From the NCBI GenBank assembly GCA_947846985.1, contig CANTUZ010000011.1, forward strand, positions 25,793,089 to 25,857,088: DNA of 64,000 nucleotides, written 5' to 3'. Numbering within the stretch: position 1 is the first letter of the stretch; each line of letters starts with the position of its first letter. Both the position numbers and the translations under genes were made by a program. The DNA is from Fratercula arctica. Taxonomy: Eukaryota; Chordata; Aves; Charadriiformes; Alcidae. Below, piece by piece: positions 34,856-47,377 of the stretch. The notes below the pieces were generated by a model. That model did not search any database, was not told where the DNA came from, and was given only the letters and a program-made list of their open reading frames with translations.

Positions 34856-37800
34856 GGAGATGGTACTGGGTGCCTCAATGCCTGTAGACACATTTCCATT
34901 GTCTTTAGTTTGTCATGATCCTCGTGTTGGATCAATTAAATGAGACAATTAACGGGTTTAAAATACTGAGTGATCCAGTGTATTAATTAATATGGATCCA
35001 TCTGCGTAGACTTCCTTGGGATATGAATAAAGAGTGTGATCATCCAAAAGCAACTGTAGTTGAATGGGTCACTCCTGCTTATTCAAAATAATCCAAGGTG
35101 CCATGACTTCATAGCAGATCACAAAGGGCTTGATGAAATTAGTATCAAATATTGCCTAAATACTTACATATTTGGAAATTTCCACCAATACATGGGAACC
35201 TTAACTGAATTAACAGCACAAGGAATAGTTTGAATGTCATCCTACATCTAAAATTTTGTGTTCTACTAGTTCTGAATTACTACATTAATGTTACTTAAAA
35301 GTATTTGTGTGTTTGTAGTTATTCATCTCCAATTTTCTTCAATCCTAAGGAGTAAGAGTGTGACATTTTTCCACATTAAGATAAACTGAGTATGTTAGTC
35401 AAGTACTACAATTTTTGCACTTCACTGTTTATAATATTAATAGCTGTGCTTTAAGAAGTGTACTATTGAACTGTCAAGAATGATTTGTTACCAGGTGTTA
35501 GCATAATTTGCCAGCTGTCATATTTTAATCATTTTTATTTGCCTAAAATCTGACACTTAACTTTAGTGGTAAATCAAGACATATAGCAGAAGTTATTTGA
35601 TGCTACAGCAGCTAAGGAGTAAAAAGTCTGTGCATCCTCCAACTGATATTTGTATTTTCAGATAGAGAGTCTGAAGTCCACTTTCATTCATAATTCACAC
35701 TGGATTGTTACTGTTCTCTGAAAAAGATTTTTTCATTTAAGTGGTTCAAGCAGATGCTGCAGGCCCCCACAAGTGTATGTTTACTCGTCTGAGTAGCTCC
35801 AGCAAAATTCTTCAGCTGGCTTCGGTGAGACCCACGTGAAGGGATGTAGGTGCTTCAACGTGATTGCCTTTTAATGGAGTCCTCTTTTAAGAGGAAACAA
35901 AACAAATCAAACCCTTGATTTCCCATGGGGGGACATTTTCCTCCCCCAAGGAATTTGTGGGGTTTTTCCAAATTCTTTTCAGTAGCACCAGTGTATCTCA
36001 TGAGAGCCCGACATGAATTTACATCCTCTGTGTATGCCTGTTGGTGTCCACCAGGAACATGCAACCCTTTTTGTTGGTGCATCCTCTCAGAGCCGTTGTT
36101 CCTCTGCTGTGTGGAAAGCAAAATCATTTTCATTGGGATAACTTCCAAGGCACCAACCTAAATTTAGCATATATGGCCTCATTCTTGATTTCTAAACATA
36201 TCTTTGAATGTGACTGCATTAAATATTCTTGTTTTGAAGGAAGAAGGTTAGTGAGGGATCCAGAATGCTCTTTATTACTTCCCTGCTCTCATAATTATTT
36301 ACCTTCACATCAATCTTCATGTCATCTGAAACTTTTACAAGCCGATCATTACTGAAAATGATTAATAGCAGTAAGCAGATACCAGCAGAATACCAGCACT
36401 GCACTTAATTATGATTTCCCTCTGATGACTGTTTCAGATCCATTAGATTGCCCATTTTTAATAGATTTAACCTGTGTTTTATTGCTATTGAATAATTCTC
36501 GTTTTTAATCAAAATATTCCCAGGACTAAGTCAAATACCATACAAAAGTCAGAGTGTGTAAGGGCTGCACAGCAACCACGCTTGTAACATTATTGGAGAA
36601 ACAAAATCAGGTTTGCTTATTTGACATGACCTGTTTCATAAAATCATGTGGAATGACAATCACATTCCCATCTTCAATTCTTCATCGCTTGAATCTTTTA
36701 TCAGCTTTCATTCCATTATTTGTCCGGGACTGAAGTCAGGCTAAGTGACTTAGAGGTACCAAGGTCATCCTGACTGTATATCTGGAGTACTGACAAGACA
36801 TTAATACTCTTTTAATCTGTTAGAATTTCTCTAGTCTTCTATGATGTATCCAACATAAACGTTCTGCTAAGATAACCTCAACTGGCTACAAAGGTCACCC
36901 TCAGTAGAAGATATCAGGGCTGCCAGTTTTAGAATATTTGTATTTATATGTGTTATTTAACACCCTCATTAGCCACTAGATGAATCCTAAATACTTCATC
37001 CTCATATTTCCTTTGAAAGTAGGAGACGTGAATGTTTATGGAGTAGTTCTCCTTTCTGTACATCATTATTAACAACCTTATCACCACTATTGTAAAATAA
37101 TAAACCCAGAAGACTGCCAGGATTTCTTTTGTACAAAAAAAATTGTACTTGCATCTTATTTTCCTCAACTGTTATGAGTGGACTTATCCTGAGAATTTTA
37201 GTTTTTCTTTTCAACTTCCTATACTTCTCAAGTCCTTCCACCTTCTGATGTTTACATGCTGTTTTTTCACATTTAATATCTGATTTCATTTTATAACTTC
37301 CACAGAAGGTACTTTTTTGCACCTGAGTAACAAATCAGCTTACCAACTTCTTGAAAAAAGCTACTTGTCACTTGAATTTTTCATCTAGACATTCTAAAAT
37401 TTTTCTCTTCCCACATCCCTATGCTAGTTTGCGTGGCTCTCTGGGACATACGACCAGCATCTGTTGACTCGCTCTAAACCCAGGTTTGGACCAGCTGATA
37501 TGATCATCTTGCACTGTGCAACATCAGGTTTGCCATACCATATGGACATTAAACCTTTATGGCAGGAAAAGAGGAATTTTATATTTGTTATATCAAAATA
37601 TTACTTTAAGAATGCAAATTTTGGGATTTACACTCCTCAGTTAAATTTCCTGTAAAACCAGCAAGGCCTGACTGCAACCGCACTCTCTCATCATCTACTC
37701 AAAGCTGGATGGCTTTTTGTGGGCAGCAGTGGCCCACATCTTCAGCAAACCTGTTTGTAGGGTCTGGCTTTCTTTGACTTAGATATACCATTAGCCTGTT

Positions 37801-39559
37801 GGAAACCTGAATAATGAAGACTTGGGAAAAGGGTCTGTGAGCGAGTTAGGTTGGATAAGCCAGGAATTATTAATAAAAGTTTTCAGTAGACAACGTTAAG
37901 TAGAAAATACAGTCGAGAAAACTGTCAGGTTTTTGGGCAGTTCATGCAAAAAATGAAAGGCAAGATTTCATATGACAAATTATCTGTTGTGACTTTTTTT
38001 TTCACTTCTGCTTGTAACCAGCAACAGAAAAAATTGGTTCCTTTAACATTTTCTCAGATTGTGACAACATTTCCATTAGATATGTTGAAATAATTTCATG
38101 GCTTATTATTTCTACTAGTGTAATGATCTCCCATCCTAATGATCTTTCCATTTGAGAATTATTGCATTTTAAAGACATTGCAAAATCTGACATATCTCAC
38201 CTTGAGAGAAAGAGCTGAAAAACAAAGCAGCCTGCGGAGACTGGGGGAGACTAAAGGGAGACACGGGAACAAGCTTTGTATCGGGGGAAGGATTAATGTC
38301 TTCTCCACGTCTACCACCACTAGCACGTGGAATTATTAGCTTAAAATGAAAGGAAGATTTGGGTAAGACTCAAAGACCAGTTAACCATGGGAGGAGCATA
38401 TGGAGCTTTTGAAACCTTGGTAACTGGAGGCTCTTAGAACCGATTCTCCAAAAAAAGCTATCAGCAGCGGTGAGGTGGGGAAAATTAGGTGACCTCTGAA
38501 GATGAACCCAAAGTCCCTCTCAGACCAATTTTCTGTGATTTCCTGTTGCACCTTGAAAAGGTTGTTTTTCTAGACCAAAAGCTCTGGGAAACCGAACATG
38601 GAAAATAATTTGAAGGCTCAGGGACATTTATTGCCAGCTACAAAAAATGACACACCATAAAAAGTTAGTGAATATATTAAATATGTCATTATATTTCTTA
38701 TAACAATTTAAATAGCAAAAGCTTAATAACTGATGAACCTGGAGAGAACTTTGTTTTCAAATAAATCTGGTGATAAAGAATTATTTTTGACAACGGCATT
38801 TATCATTGGCTACCTAGCACTGTTGTAGCTATTTGTTGTACTTAATAAACAATGATAAATATATCTTCTTGCAGGAGAGTAGCTTAAACGTGTGTTGTGC
38901 AATCTTCTTGAGAAATTGTAGCCAAGACAAATTAAATGATTCTAATTAAAATTGTGTAGATAGGAAGGAAATTAATGGCTTCATTTGTACTATTTGTTTA
39001 TTTCATTGTCAAGTGTACTGGATATAATTGCAGTGCAAAGAAGAAGTCATCAAAATTATTTTTTACTCTGTTGATTCCCTGTTCCATCAATTTATTGCAG
39101 AGGCTTCATTTCCTCTATCTTTAGAGAGAAACAATGCTGGCAAAATGTAAAACCTCAACAAAGTTATTTTCTTGTTTGGAGCTGTTAGATGGAGAATACA
39201 TTTATTGAACAAAATAAAGGTTAAGCTTCAATTAAGCATTCTAAATATATTTAGTGAGCCATTGAAAAGCCATAATGTCTCAGCCCACATGGTTCACCGA
39301 AAGCTATGAACAAAATAAATTATAATAGAAGCAGAAGGAGTGCTCAGACGGTACGCCTCTAACATGTGACTTACAAAGGAATGTGGTATTACTCCTACTG
39401 TCTATTATGTACAGTTTATATCAGATAAAGTAAAGAAAAAATCTTTATTAATTTTTTTTCTTCTGCACTGTGAACAGACTCTCACATACAAAAGCAGATG
39501 AACACCTGACTTTTTTCCAGGGTAAGCTTGCCATTTCACTTGTTCAGCTGGGATCCCTC
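34856..39559. other. AT-rich spacer, no gene seen
   Basis: Beyond the AATAAA at 35026-35031 and the inverted repeat at 38798-38860, nothing specific is seen. Frames of 104-106 codons at 36041-36355 and 37002-37322 have no recognisable product and fit chance in sequence of this composition. Confidence 0.55.
38798..38860. repeat. Inverted repeat, 11-bp arms, 41-nt loop
   Basis: ATTTATCATTG (38798-38808) and CAATGATAAAT (38850-38860) are perfect reverse complements. Each arm contains a GATA/TGATAA core next to a SOX-like CATTG/CAATG. The second arm is joined to AATAAACA, a forkhead-like word. It may be a small paired regulatory site or a transcript hairpin. Confidence 0.8.
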
Positions 39560-39850
39560 AGATCCAGGCGACAATGAATCAGATTATACGTAGTCTCCTG
39601 CTCACGCCAACTGCTTCCCGTTGTGTTTTGTGTGCCTGGACGCGTGCAGGCGAGCTGTGGTTCTCCAAGCAGCCTGGAGCACTCTCATTTCTCCTCACTT
39701 CTTCCCTCCCCACCACGCAGTTATCACAGGGAGAGCTGTGCCCGCAGAGAGCCCGGCGGGAGCCTGCCGGTGGCTCACCATTGGCATCCTGCACTCCTCT
39801 GCATCCGAGAGCGGTGGTCTCCACAGCCGTCCTCTCAGGAGATCCAGCAC
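39560..39850. promoter_or_regulatory. Small CpG-rich patch
   Basis: By hand count, 39601-39840 is about 62% G+C with about 13 CpG (observed/expected near 0.57). It is just under classical island thresholds and shorter than most promoter islands. It stands out sharply from flanks rich in A and T. A 141-codon plus-strand frame (39574-39999) crosses it but looks like no known family and runs on into AT-rich sequence. It may be a small regulatory CpG patch or an eroded island. Confidence 0.35.
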
Positions 39851-41199
39851 TGCTCAGGAAATTGATAATTCATTTTAATGGCGTTAAAGAGAGGCAGAAT
39901 TGTTTGGGAATTTCATTTCAACTAAAAGACACGGAAAGGAAGGATTCTGAAATTCATGAGCTTAAAATATGTTTATGTTTGGCTGGAACATGCTCATGAA
40001 ATTTGTTTCTTTGACATGTCAACATTTTCTACAGAAAGCAGATGTTCTTTGTGGAAATTTCTGATTAATCAAAAATACAGTTTCCTTTTTTAAATTAGTT
40101 TCAGTCGAACAATTTTGACAACTGAACCATAGCTAAATCCTTTATGCTGAAAATAAAATCTGTCTTTATGTTTTTGTCTAAATGTGCTTCCGCAATGCCA
40201 TACGCAAAACTAACTTTTATAGCCTTGATACGTGGGAAATGAGAGTATATTTGAAAATTCTTCCATTAGAGACATTTGTTAGAGCTAGCTAGACTAATGG
40301 CTTATTTTCTGCCTAAATCAGAGAGATTAATCTATAGCTTTAAAATCAGAACAAAAAGAACTCTACTGAAATGTAAGGTCTTGAGTAAAACAATTTTCTT
40401 CAAGGGTAGGAGACTAATCATCCTTCTCAGTGAGTGCTTTTTCTTTCCCTCCACTTTTCTGCAAATCATAAATGCCAGCGCAATGAAAACCCCATTGTTC
40501 CCTCAATTCCAATGGTATGGCAGTGTGGTCATCTTCCCGAGGTTTCAATCTGTTCCTGGGGGCTGTGGTAGCCACCTCGATGCTCGAGGGATTTCTTCAG
40601 AGAGAAATACTTACTCACTAAGGTAATGGCTGCAACCCTCACTCAGGTGTGGTAGGCTCGCTACAAGGAGGTTATTTAATAAATGTAACATGGCCCTTGA
40701 CCATGCCCTAATCACCTGGCAATGCTGCTATAGTGGTTTATACTGGAAATCCCAGAGCCTCTCCCTGCTAAGCGCAGTAGGTTGGGTTCCATGTGTGGCC
40801 CACAAGGCTGCAACTGTGGAGTAAAACATCTGGAGGTGAGAACCTGACATCTGTCCTGCGCATGCTTCAGAGGTTTGTCTTCACACCTACTCTGGTTTGG
40901 CCCCATGGATGAGATGCTCCTTCGTGGCTGGAGCGGGCTGTCATGAGCTGTGCTCCTGGTGGGCATCGTCCCATCTGGCACTGCCCAAAGGGATCCTTCT
41001 TGTGTATGGTGTGAGCTGGGTGATGAGCAAGGAAGTGTCAGGGGATCTGCCTCAGACACACATTCCTGACCCCACCTGAAATGGTGATGTGGACATGCAC
41101 AAAGCCTTGCATAGTCTCCACTTGCCTCCAGCTGCAGCGTTGGTAACTGACTATTTAATCATTAGTGTCATGTTGTATTGGTGCAATCACTGTGCTATC

Positions 41200-41330
41200 G
41201 GTAGCTGTAATGCTCTAAGGATAGAAGTAGACCAAGTTCAGCAAAGACAATATTTTTTATTAGATCAGCTGATATAGCTGAAAGAAAAGCAGACAAGATC
41301 TTTATTCCCCATGGGAGACCCTTTTTGGAT
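41200..41330 (+). mobile_element. Probable old sauropsid interspersed repeat, family not named
   Basis: The sequence runs GTAGCTGTAATGCTCTAAGG (41201-41220), then AGACAATATTTTTTATTAGA, then TCAGCTGATATAGCTG, then GCAGACAAGATCTTTATTCC. It resembles an interspersed element I remember from turtle and crocodilian DNA, with the pattern GTAGCTGTGTTGGTCC...GACAAGGTGGG...TAATATCTTTTATTGGACCAACT...GACAAGCTTTCGAG. The order and spacing agree over about 110 bp. I am not certain of the family name and do not give one. RepeatMasker with a sauropsid library would decide. Confidence 0.45.
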
Positions 41331-42060
41331 GTGAATTAGAGGTCTTCTGTTTCCCATCAGGATATTCAATATGCTTCCATAAGTTAGAGGTCCTGGATCT
41401 GTGTGGGTTGGCAAAAATACCTAAAAATCAGATAAAATGTGTAACAGATGAGTGTGGAGGTGTGGAATAGCTCCTGCATAAAGCCAGAATTACCTTCTCT
41501 TTCCCTGTGATGTGATGCCAATGTGCTAGTACCTCCCACATGTGCTGTGCAGGAAACTGCCAGGTGCAAAGCGAGCCACACACTTGGCTTTGAGTAATTT
41601 GTCAAGGTGCTAGTAATGAAAAAAATAAAATCCTCTGAAAGTCTCAAGAGAAAACCCATAGTTTTATGTTACTAACTCCTGATGACATGGGTAGAAAGGT
41701 GGATCTGATTTATCAAACTTGGTGACGTTCTCCCATTAAAATGATCATGTTGAATAGCTTTCTACTGGCAAAAGAGTGTAAGTCTAAACTGTACACAGCC
41801 AAGAGCTGTTTTCCACAAGCTGTGAGGAATCATTTCTCAATAAAAATGAGAAGATCCTACTCCTTGCTTGCTGGGAGTAGCTGTGACGAGCTGCAGTACT
41901 AGGAGCGTGCAAGTGTTGTAACAGGCCTTGAGAAGCAGCATAAAAGCATAACTACAGGCACTTCCTAGTTTTGCTCAAGAACCTGCAACAAACAATTTCC
42001 TTGATAAAATTTTGTCCTCTTAATTGTTTGAAAACTGTCCAAAAATAAACTGGAATTTTC

Positions 42061-42080
42061 TTTTTTATTTTTTTTTTTTT
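42061..42080. repeat. Poly(T) tract
   Basis: Six T, one A, then thirteen T. Similar short homopolymers occur at 6716-6728 (T), 10549-10561 (A), 26751-26765 (A), 30980-30992 (A), 43853-43866 (T) and 44240-44270 (T-rich). Confidence 0.9.
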
Positions 42081-44892
42081 GGCTTGGTTTCTTAATCCAC
42101 TTACTACTCCCGGTTCTTCAATGAATATTTCATACAAGCCGGCTTCAGCTTGGGTATCATTTGGAACTATCTGCTGTGAGTATTCCTTTAAGCATTCATT
42201 ATTCATCATTCAACATTAAAAGTGGTTGATTTGACACCTGCAAAACATAGGGGCCTTAAAGAAGCCTCTTTTCTTGATGTCAGTCATGAAAAACATGCCC
42301 AGTTCTGAGTTGTGGCTATAGGGGTCCAGCAGACGCTAGTACAGCTAAGAATACTCTGAGCTATTTTGGAGAAAAGAAAGGATCCCATTTTCTACAGATG
42401 GATGTGCATGGGGGCACACTATAAGAGAAAAAATCCCTGGTGTTTAGGAAACAAGTTCTGATGACAGAGAATTGAAGGGCTGACACACCTCACTGTGGGA
42501 TCACCTTCCTTTGCCCTGCCTGGCAGCTTCTGCGCTATTCATTGGTGTGCCGGCTTATGTTGAGAAAGGATAAAAGCTGACTCAAAAGGAAAACTGGATT
42601 TCCTTAAGAGCCGATGTTACTTTTCCTGGCTTCTTTAAAAGCATCAGAGGTAACATTACTGACTGCGTGGCTGTAAAAAGAACAGCAGGGATCAGATAAA
42701 AGGAGGACACTTGCTTTGAATTGTCTCTTCCCCCCACCCTCTGCCCTTATTTCATACCAATATTGCCTGGCAGAGTGGGTTTTTTTCTTTTTATTACTTT
42801 TTTCTCTGATACTGGACAGGAAAAAAAGTATATTATAAATACAGTAATCTTTCCATTTTCCTATTGAGCAAGAAAAAAATGGAAGACAGGCAAAATTTGC
42901 AGAATTAGTGAGCTTGCTGTTATGAGTCAAGTGCAGGTTTGTGTGCTGTTTACCGCATCTCTGGTTATGTGTCTCTGTGGGGAAGGGGCGGTGGAATAAC
43001 TAGGGGATACTGCTGTGTAGAAAAGTAGGAAGCTGCCTGAGTATTAAATAAGAAGGAAATCAATGCAGTCCAAAGGTTGCCTCCAAGGAAACAAAACAAC
43101 ACTTATAAATATGTCTGCCTGACTTCTTTTTGCCTGCAAACTCTGCTAGTTTTGTTAAACCACCTGCTAGAAGATGGTGGGTTTATCTCGTGCAGGCTGC
43201 TGTCTCCAGAGCCCCTCACCGGTCATCACCACCCTGGTCAGAGGTCATTGCCTCTTCATATCCTGGTCAAAATACTTGCATGAGCTCTCCAAAATCTGTT
43301 TGGATCAAGCTGAGCTGGCTTGGCTGAAACAGTAGGTAGGAGATGGATTATTGGAGCCCAGTGGTGGATCAGGGGGAGGATGTGGGGTGGTGGGACAGGG
43401 AAAGGGCCATGGAGGAGAACCCACAGCCCCAAGCACAGGACTTAATGACAGGATGGACGGGTTCCAGTTTATCAGGGATAAAGGAGTCCCCACGTGCCAC
43501 TCAGTGAGTGTACCTATCATCCCTTCTCCCTTTAGACACCTTCTCTGCAGCACTGGGGCTAATGGGATGTAGTGAATTTATTTTAGGATTCCTGATTGCC
43601 AGGTCTGGGCACAGGGATGGCTGCAGGGACCACCCACCTGCCAAAGTCCATGGCCACGGGTTTGCATGAGTGCTTTCCTACAGATTGCCGGGTGGGAATG
43701 AAATGTGGTGGAAAGAAAGCAACCCAGAATCAATTTCTTTCTGTCATTTTGTTTGATTTGACTGGAGAACTCTCTAAATACAGATTCAAGGACTCTGAAA
43801 TCTTTCTTCATAGCTTGGCCTCAGAGAAAATCTACATTTTATTACAGAGATCTTTTTTTTTTTTTTCCTCCGTGTTGATGACCATGGGCAGTGAAAGTGA
43901 GAGAATAGAGAGATACTGACAAAACAAATACATAGATCATTAAAGCACCACAATCCTGCAGTTCAAAACGGACCTCAGCGCATGTGCAGCTCCCAGGTTA
44001 CACAAATTTTCACAAGCATTTTTAATACAGATGACATATCACCTAATTACATAATTACATGATGCTTTGTAATGGCTCAGTGATTTGGGGGAGACAATTC
44101 TGTGGCAAGCTCCATGTGATCATAAGCTCTAAAACTCCGTAGGGGATTGCCAGATTCTATATATGTTTTTGTTAGTTTTTTTTTAATTTGATATTTCCCT
44201 GAAATCATCGGAATGTAATGGGCTATAAAGTAGGAAACTTACTTTTTTCCTTTTTTATTTTTATTTTTTCACAAATGCAGCCATCTAAAATAGGCTGCCA
44301 AAATAAAAGTTAGTTAAGTTTCATATAAAAGGCCAAATTAATCTTTTTCTCTGGGTGAACAGTTCCAGGATATTAAAAGCGTTAGGCCAAAATAGAGAAA
44401 ACATAGTAAATGGAGCAAAGTCCATCAGAAGCAGAAATTAATGGATAATGTTAGAGTACAATTTGGCATTTAATCATATTAGCTAAAGATAAGTGCAACT
44501 TAGAGTGAGTTAGTTCTGTAAAGATCATGTCTTACCTTGTGGCCTTGTTGCTAAACTATTACCTTGTGTGAATAACTGCTACAGGGACCAGGACATTTGC
44601 TGTGAAAGCCCACACATGCCAGCAGAAGCGAAATACATATAATTCAAGCGTGGCCAAGTCTCTTCTCTAACTTTTAACTGTATAATAATGTTGCTTTTTT
44701 CTCTGACACACTCATGTAGTACACATCTGCAAACAGCTGCTCTTTTATAGCCCTAAAGATGCCTGAAGATGAGCTTCCCACACCCTGTGAATCTCATGAG
44801 TAATTAACTCTTAAATGGCACGATGACTTAAAACCAATACATTTGAACAAATACATGGGCCTACAGACAAGAATCCGTTCTCTCATTAACAG

Positions 44893-45063
44893 GAAAGCAC
44901 ACGGAACCTGGGTGATGAGCATCTCAGAAGGTTCGTCTCCTTGTTCCTCGTCAGGAGGCCATCCCCGGGTGCTGCCTTCACCCCGGGGCGGGCTGCAGCC
45001 AGCATCGCCCACGGTGTGCTCACCACCTTCCTTGCGATCCTGCGCAAGCGGCGAGATAAACAG
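44893..45063 (+). other. Candidate internal exon in a CpG-rich patch (strand ambiguous)
   Basis: A pyrimidine-rich acceptor (GTTCTCTCATTAACAG) precedes 171 bp that are open in phase 0 for exactly 57 codons. A good donor follows, ACAG/GTAGGT, at 45064. The frame has about 72% G+C at third positions and reads ESTRNLGDEHLRRFVSLF near the start and AHGVLTTFLAILRKRRD near the end: a short hydrophobic helix followed by basic residues. It carries about 12 CpG in 175 bp. Against this, a second plus frame is also fully open. The minus strand also shows a plausible exon: acceptor CGCCGCTTGCGCAG, open frame starting DRKEGGEHTVGDAG, ending CACCCAG/GTTCCG. I recognise no family on either strand. It could be an exon, a non-coding CpG-rich regulatory element or chance. 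Confidence 0.3.
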
Positions 45064-45104
45064 GTAGGTGGATGTTGAACAATCTATGTGGAAAACAGTT
45101 GTCA

Positions 45105-45290
45105 TCTGCTTTAACTGATAGGTTAATTAGCACTGAAATTAGTGGGTTAGTTTGGTGTGGGCGAAGAGGAGACTTCTGATTAATAGATTAATGGCATTGA
45201 GTTATATACTTCGTTAGAGACTTGCCTCCGTGAAACCCTGAAATGACCTATTAAATCATGCCTAATCCTAAATGATTGAAGGTCTCTCAT
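45105..45290. promoter_or_regulatory. Homeodomain-site cluster next to the 44.9 kb CpG-rich patch
   Basis: Within about 170 bp lie GGTTAATTAGC, ATTAGTGGGTTAG, TGATTAATAGATTAATGG, CATGCCTAATCC (OTX/PITX-like TAATCC) and TAAATGATTG. It begins about 40 bp after the donor of the candidate exon 44893-45063. CpG-rich sequence plus a TAAT cluster suggests one regulatory element rather than two unrelated features. This is inference from motifs only. Confidence 0.25.
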
Positions 45291-46159
45291 CCTTTTGAGA
45301 GAAGCCAAACCCAACCTGGCTGCCAGCCTGGCAGCCACCGTGCAAAGTCCTCGGCCCCTTCTGTCCCCTCTGTGCTGAAGACATTTACCATGCAGGACCT
45401 CACCTAGAGTTTCAGGAGTTGGTTTCCTCCCTGCAGTTAACGTGTTTGCCGCTTAAATGGAGGTTTGGTGGAGTTCATATGGGATGTTCAACTGAAAATA
45501 GAAAAAAAATTTGATGTGCTGCTGGGAAATACATTTTCAAATATATCAGTTATTCAGACATTTCCTCCCTTAGGCTTATTCCCTCACCTTGTCCTGCAAT
45601 ATGCCACCAGGAGAGTGAAAGGAATGGCTTCTCAGCAGATATTAAAACTGCCATTTTCATGACAAATCAGGGAAAACCTGTTCAGTGAAGCAGACACAAG
45701 CTTATTAGTCTGTGGGAGCTTAATTTGCTGATGGGTGTGTTGTGGAGCCTTCAGTAAACTCCACCCGTGCTTCCCACAGCTCTGCAAGACGCATCCTGGA
45801 GCCGGGTTGTACAAAACTCCGTGAACTGTTAAGGCCAGAGAGACCCTAACACCCAGGACACATGTAACCTTGCCTCTGAGCCTTGCCAGCACTGGGCCTC
45901 ACAGAGAAATAAAAGTGAGATATTGGGAAGAGTTAGATAACACTTTGTAATCCAGGTGCATTTCTGTATGTACCTACTAAACACAAGGCAGTGAGTAGGC
46001 AGCAGCAAAGATTATTTCTCCAGTTCCTGATATTAAGTATTTCTGGGTTGATTAAACAGACAGGTCTGTAAAGGTGTCTGTTAAATTGAGTTGCCTTTTG
46101 TACAGCTGCATCGCCTTCACGTCTTCTCAAGAAAGCTGAATTTTACTGACAAGTGCACG

Positions 46160-46400
46160 TTGCACTTCCATATCTCACATCGATTCTCCATTAATCTGCA
46201 TTTCCTTTAGCACTTTAAAGTAAAGGGAAGTTACGCAGAGCTACATGGTGTCCTGATTAACACCTGAGTGCAGAAGCATTTTTGCTGTGCTTGATTATTA
46301 ATAGAACAAGTGTAGTTAATTGCATTGGTCAAACCGTCCCTGTCACTGATTAATGACTAAGTGCACTCCTTGTATTTTCAAGATATTCTTCTTAGACCGA
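46160..46400. promoter_or_regulatory. Possible enhancer with TAAT, CCTTGT and CTTTAAAG sites
   Basis: The stretch holds CTCCATTAATCTGC, GCACTTTAAAGTAAAG, TCCTGATTAACACC, GATTATTAATAG, GTTAATTGCATTGG, TGATTAATGAC and CTCCTTGTATTT. It has dense homeodomain-type cores with SOX- and HMG-like words and no simple repeats. No gene is visible in it. Motif clustering alone is weak evidence. Confidence 0.2.
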
Positions 46401-47377
46401 AAAAGCACAGAGATTCACGTACTCTCTGAAAGGATTTTTTATGATAAAGACAACTGTTTGTAGAGAGAACATTTGATATCTTATTATAGACTGTAAACAT
46501 CTACCATCTAAAATTAAACAATTTTAGTCTTGGCTTTTGTTGCAGTCATAGCAATGTGTGACTGATGCAACTCAGTGTGATACAAAGTGCTTTCTGAAAG
46601 ATTTAATACAGTGCTTCTCCTATGACTGAATTTAATCAAACTGCATTTAAAACAACGCTGTGCCAGTCATGAAAATAACTGTAAAATGTAGGAATGAAAG
46701 TATTCTATATGATGCATTTATGTTACAGCAGCCTCCTTAGGCAGCCTCCCTCCTCAACAGTTCAGTATACGTTAATACCATCATCTCTCTTTGAATTTTA
46801 AATCTCAGTAAAAAAAAGGTGGGTAAGTTCCGCAAAGTACTGCTGTTATTTTAAATTGTCTTCATTCACATTTTCGACAATTGCCCTCGCCATTCAGTGG
46901 TCTTCATACAGCCTTGACAGAGTTAAGTACTTGCATTTTTAGAGATGCAAAGAAATCAAAATAGCAATAGCAAAAGCCTGAGTAAAGACCGTATAAGCCT
47001 ATGATACAGGGCACCAAGTCTATGGAAAAAAAACCTGTCTGCCAAATAAGTTGGTACATAATGGGAAACACAGTGAATGAAAGACAATGCAGGCCAAAGC
47101 TAACACAATTGTACAGAAGCCACAGAAACAACTGAAAAAGAAAGTGCCATTGACACAACATACAAGATCCACATAATTCAAGAGTCAGTGTGTATTGTGA
47201 GAAGAAAATACAACCTCAGTGATATTCTTGCTAAATTTGATGGAAACATTTCACCAGACGGACAACGAACCGCTGCCATTCAGCAGCAAGAGCTACTTTT
47301 TCAGTGATTACTTATAAGTCTGCTGAGGAGTCGTCGTTTGAAATGCTTTAGCATTTACCTCGCTTCATCCATTTCAG

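Larger units (their letters stand above)
39851..44892. other. Spacer with one probable old repeat, no gene seen
   Basis: It includes the probable sauropsid repeat at 41200-41330 and T-rich tracts near 42061, 43853 and 44240. A GC-richer stretch at 40720-41090 carries a 115-codon minus frame and a 60-codon plus frame that match nothing known. Similar frames near 43077-43570 are also unrecognised. Confidence 0.5.

Noticed and set aside
46904..47161. 85-codon hydrophobic minus-strand frame that looks like a membrane protein
   Set aside because: The plus strand is purine-rich here, so the minus translation is automatically rich in Phe, Leu, Cys and Tyr. No start context, splice site or family supports it.
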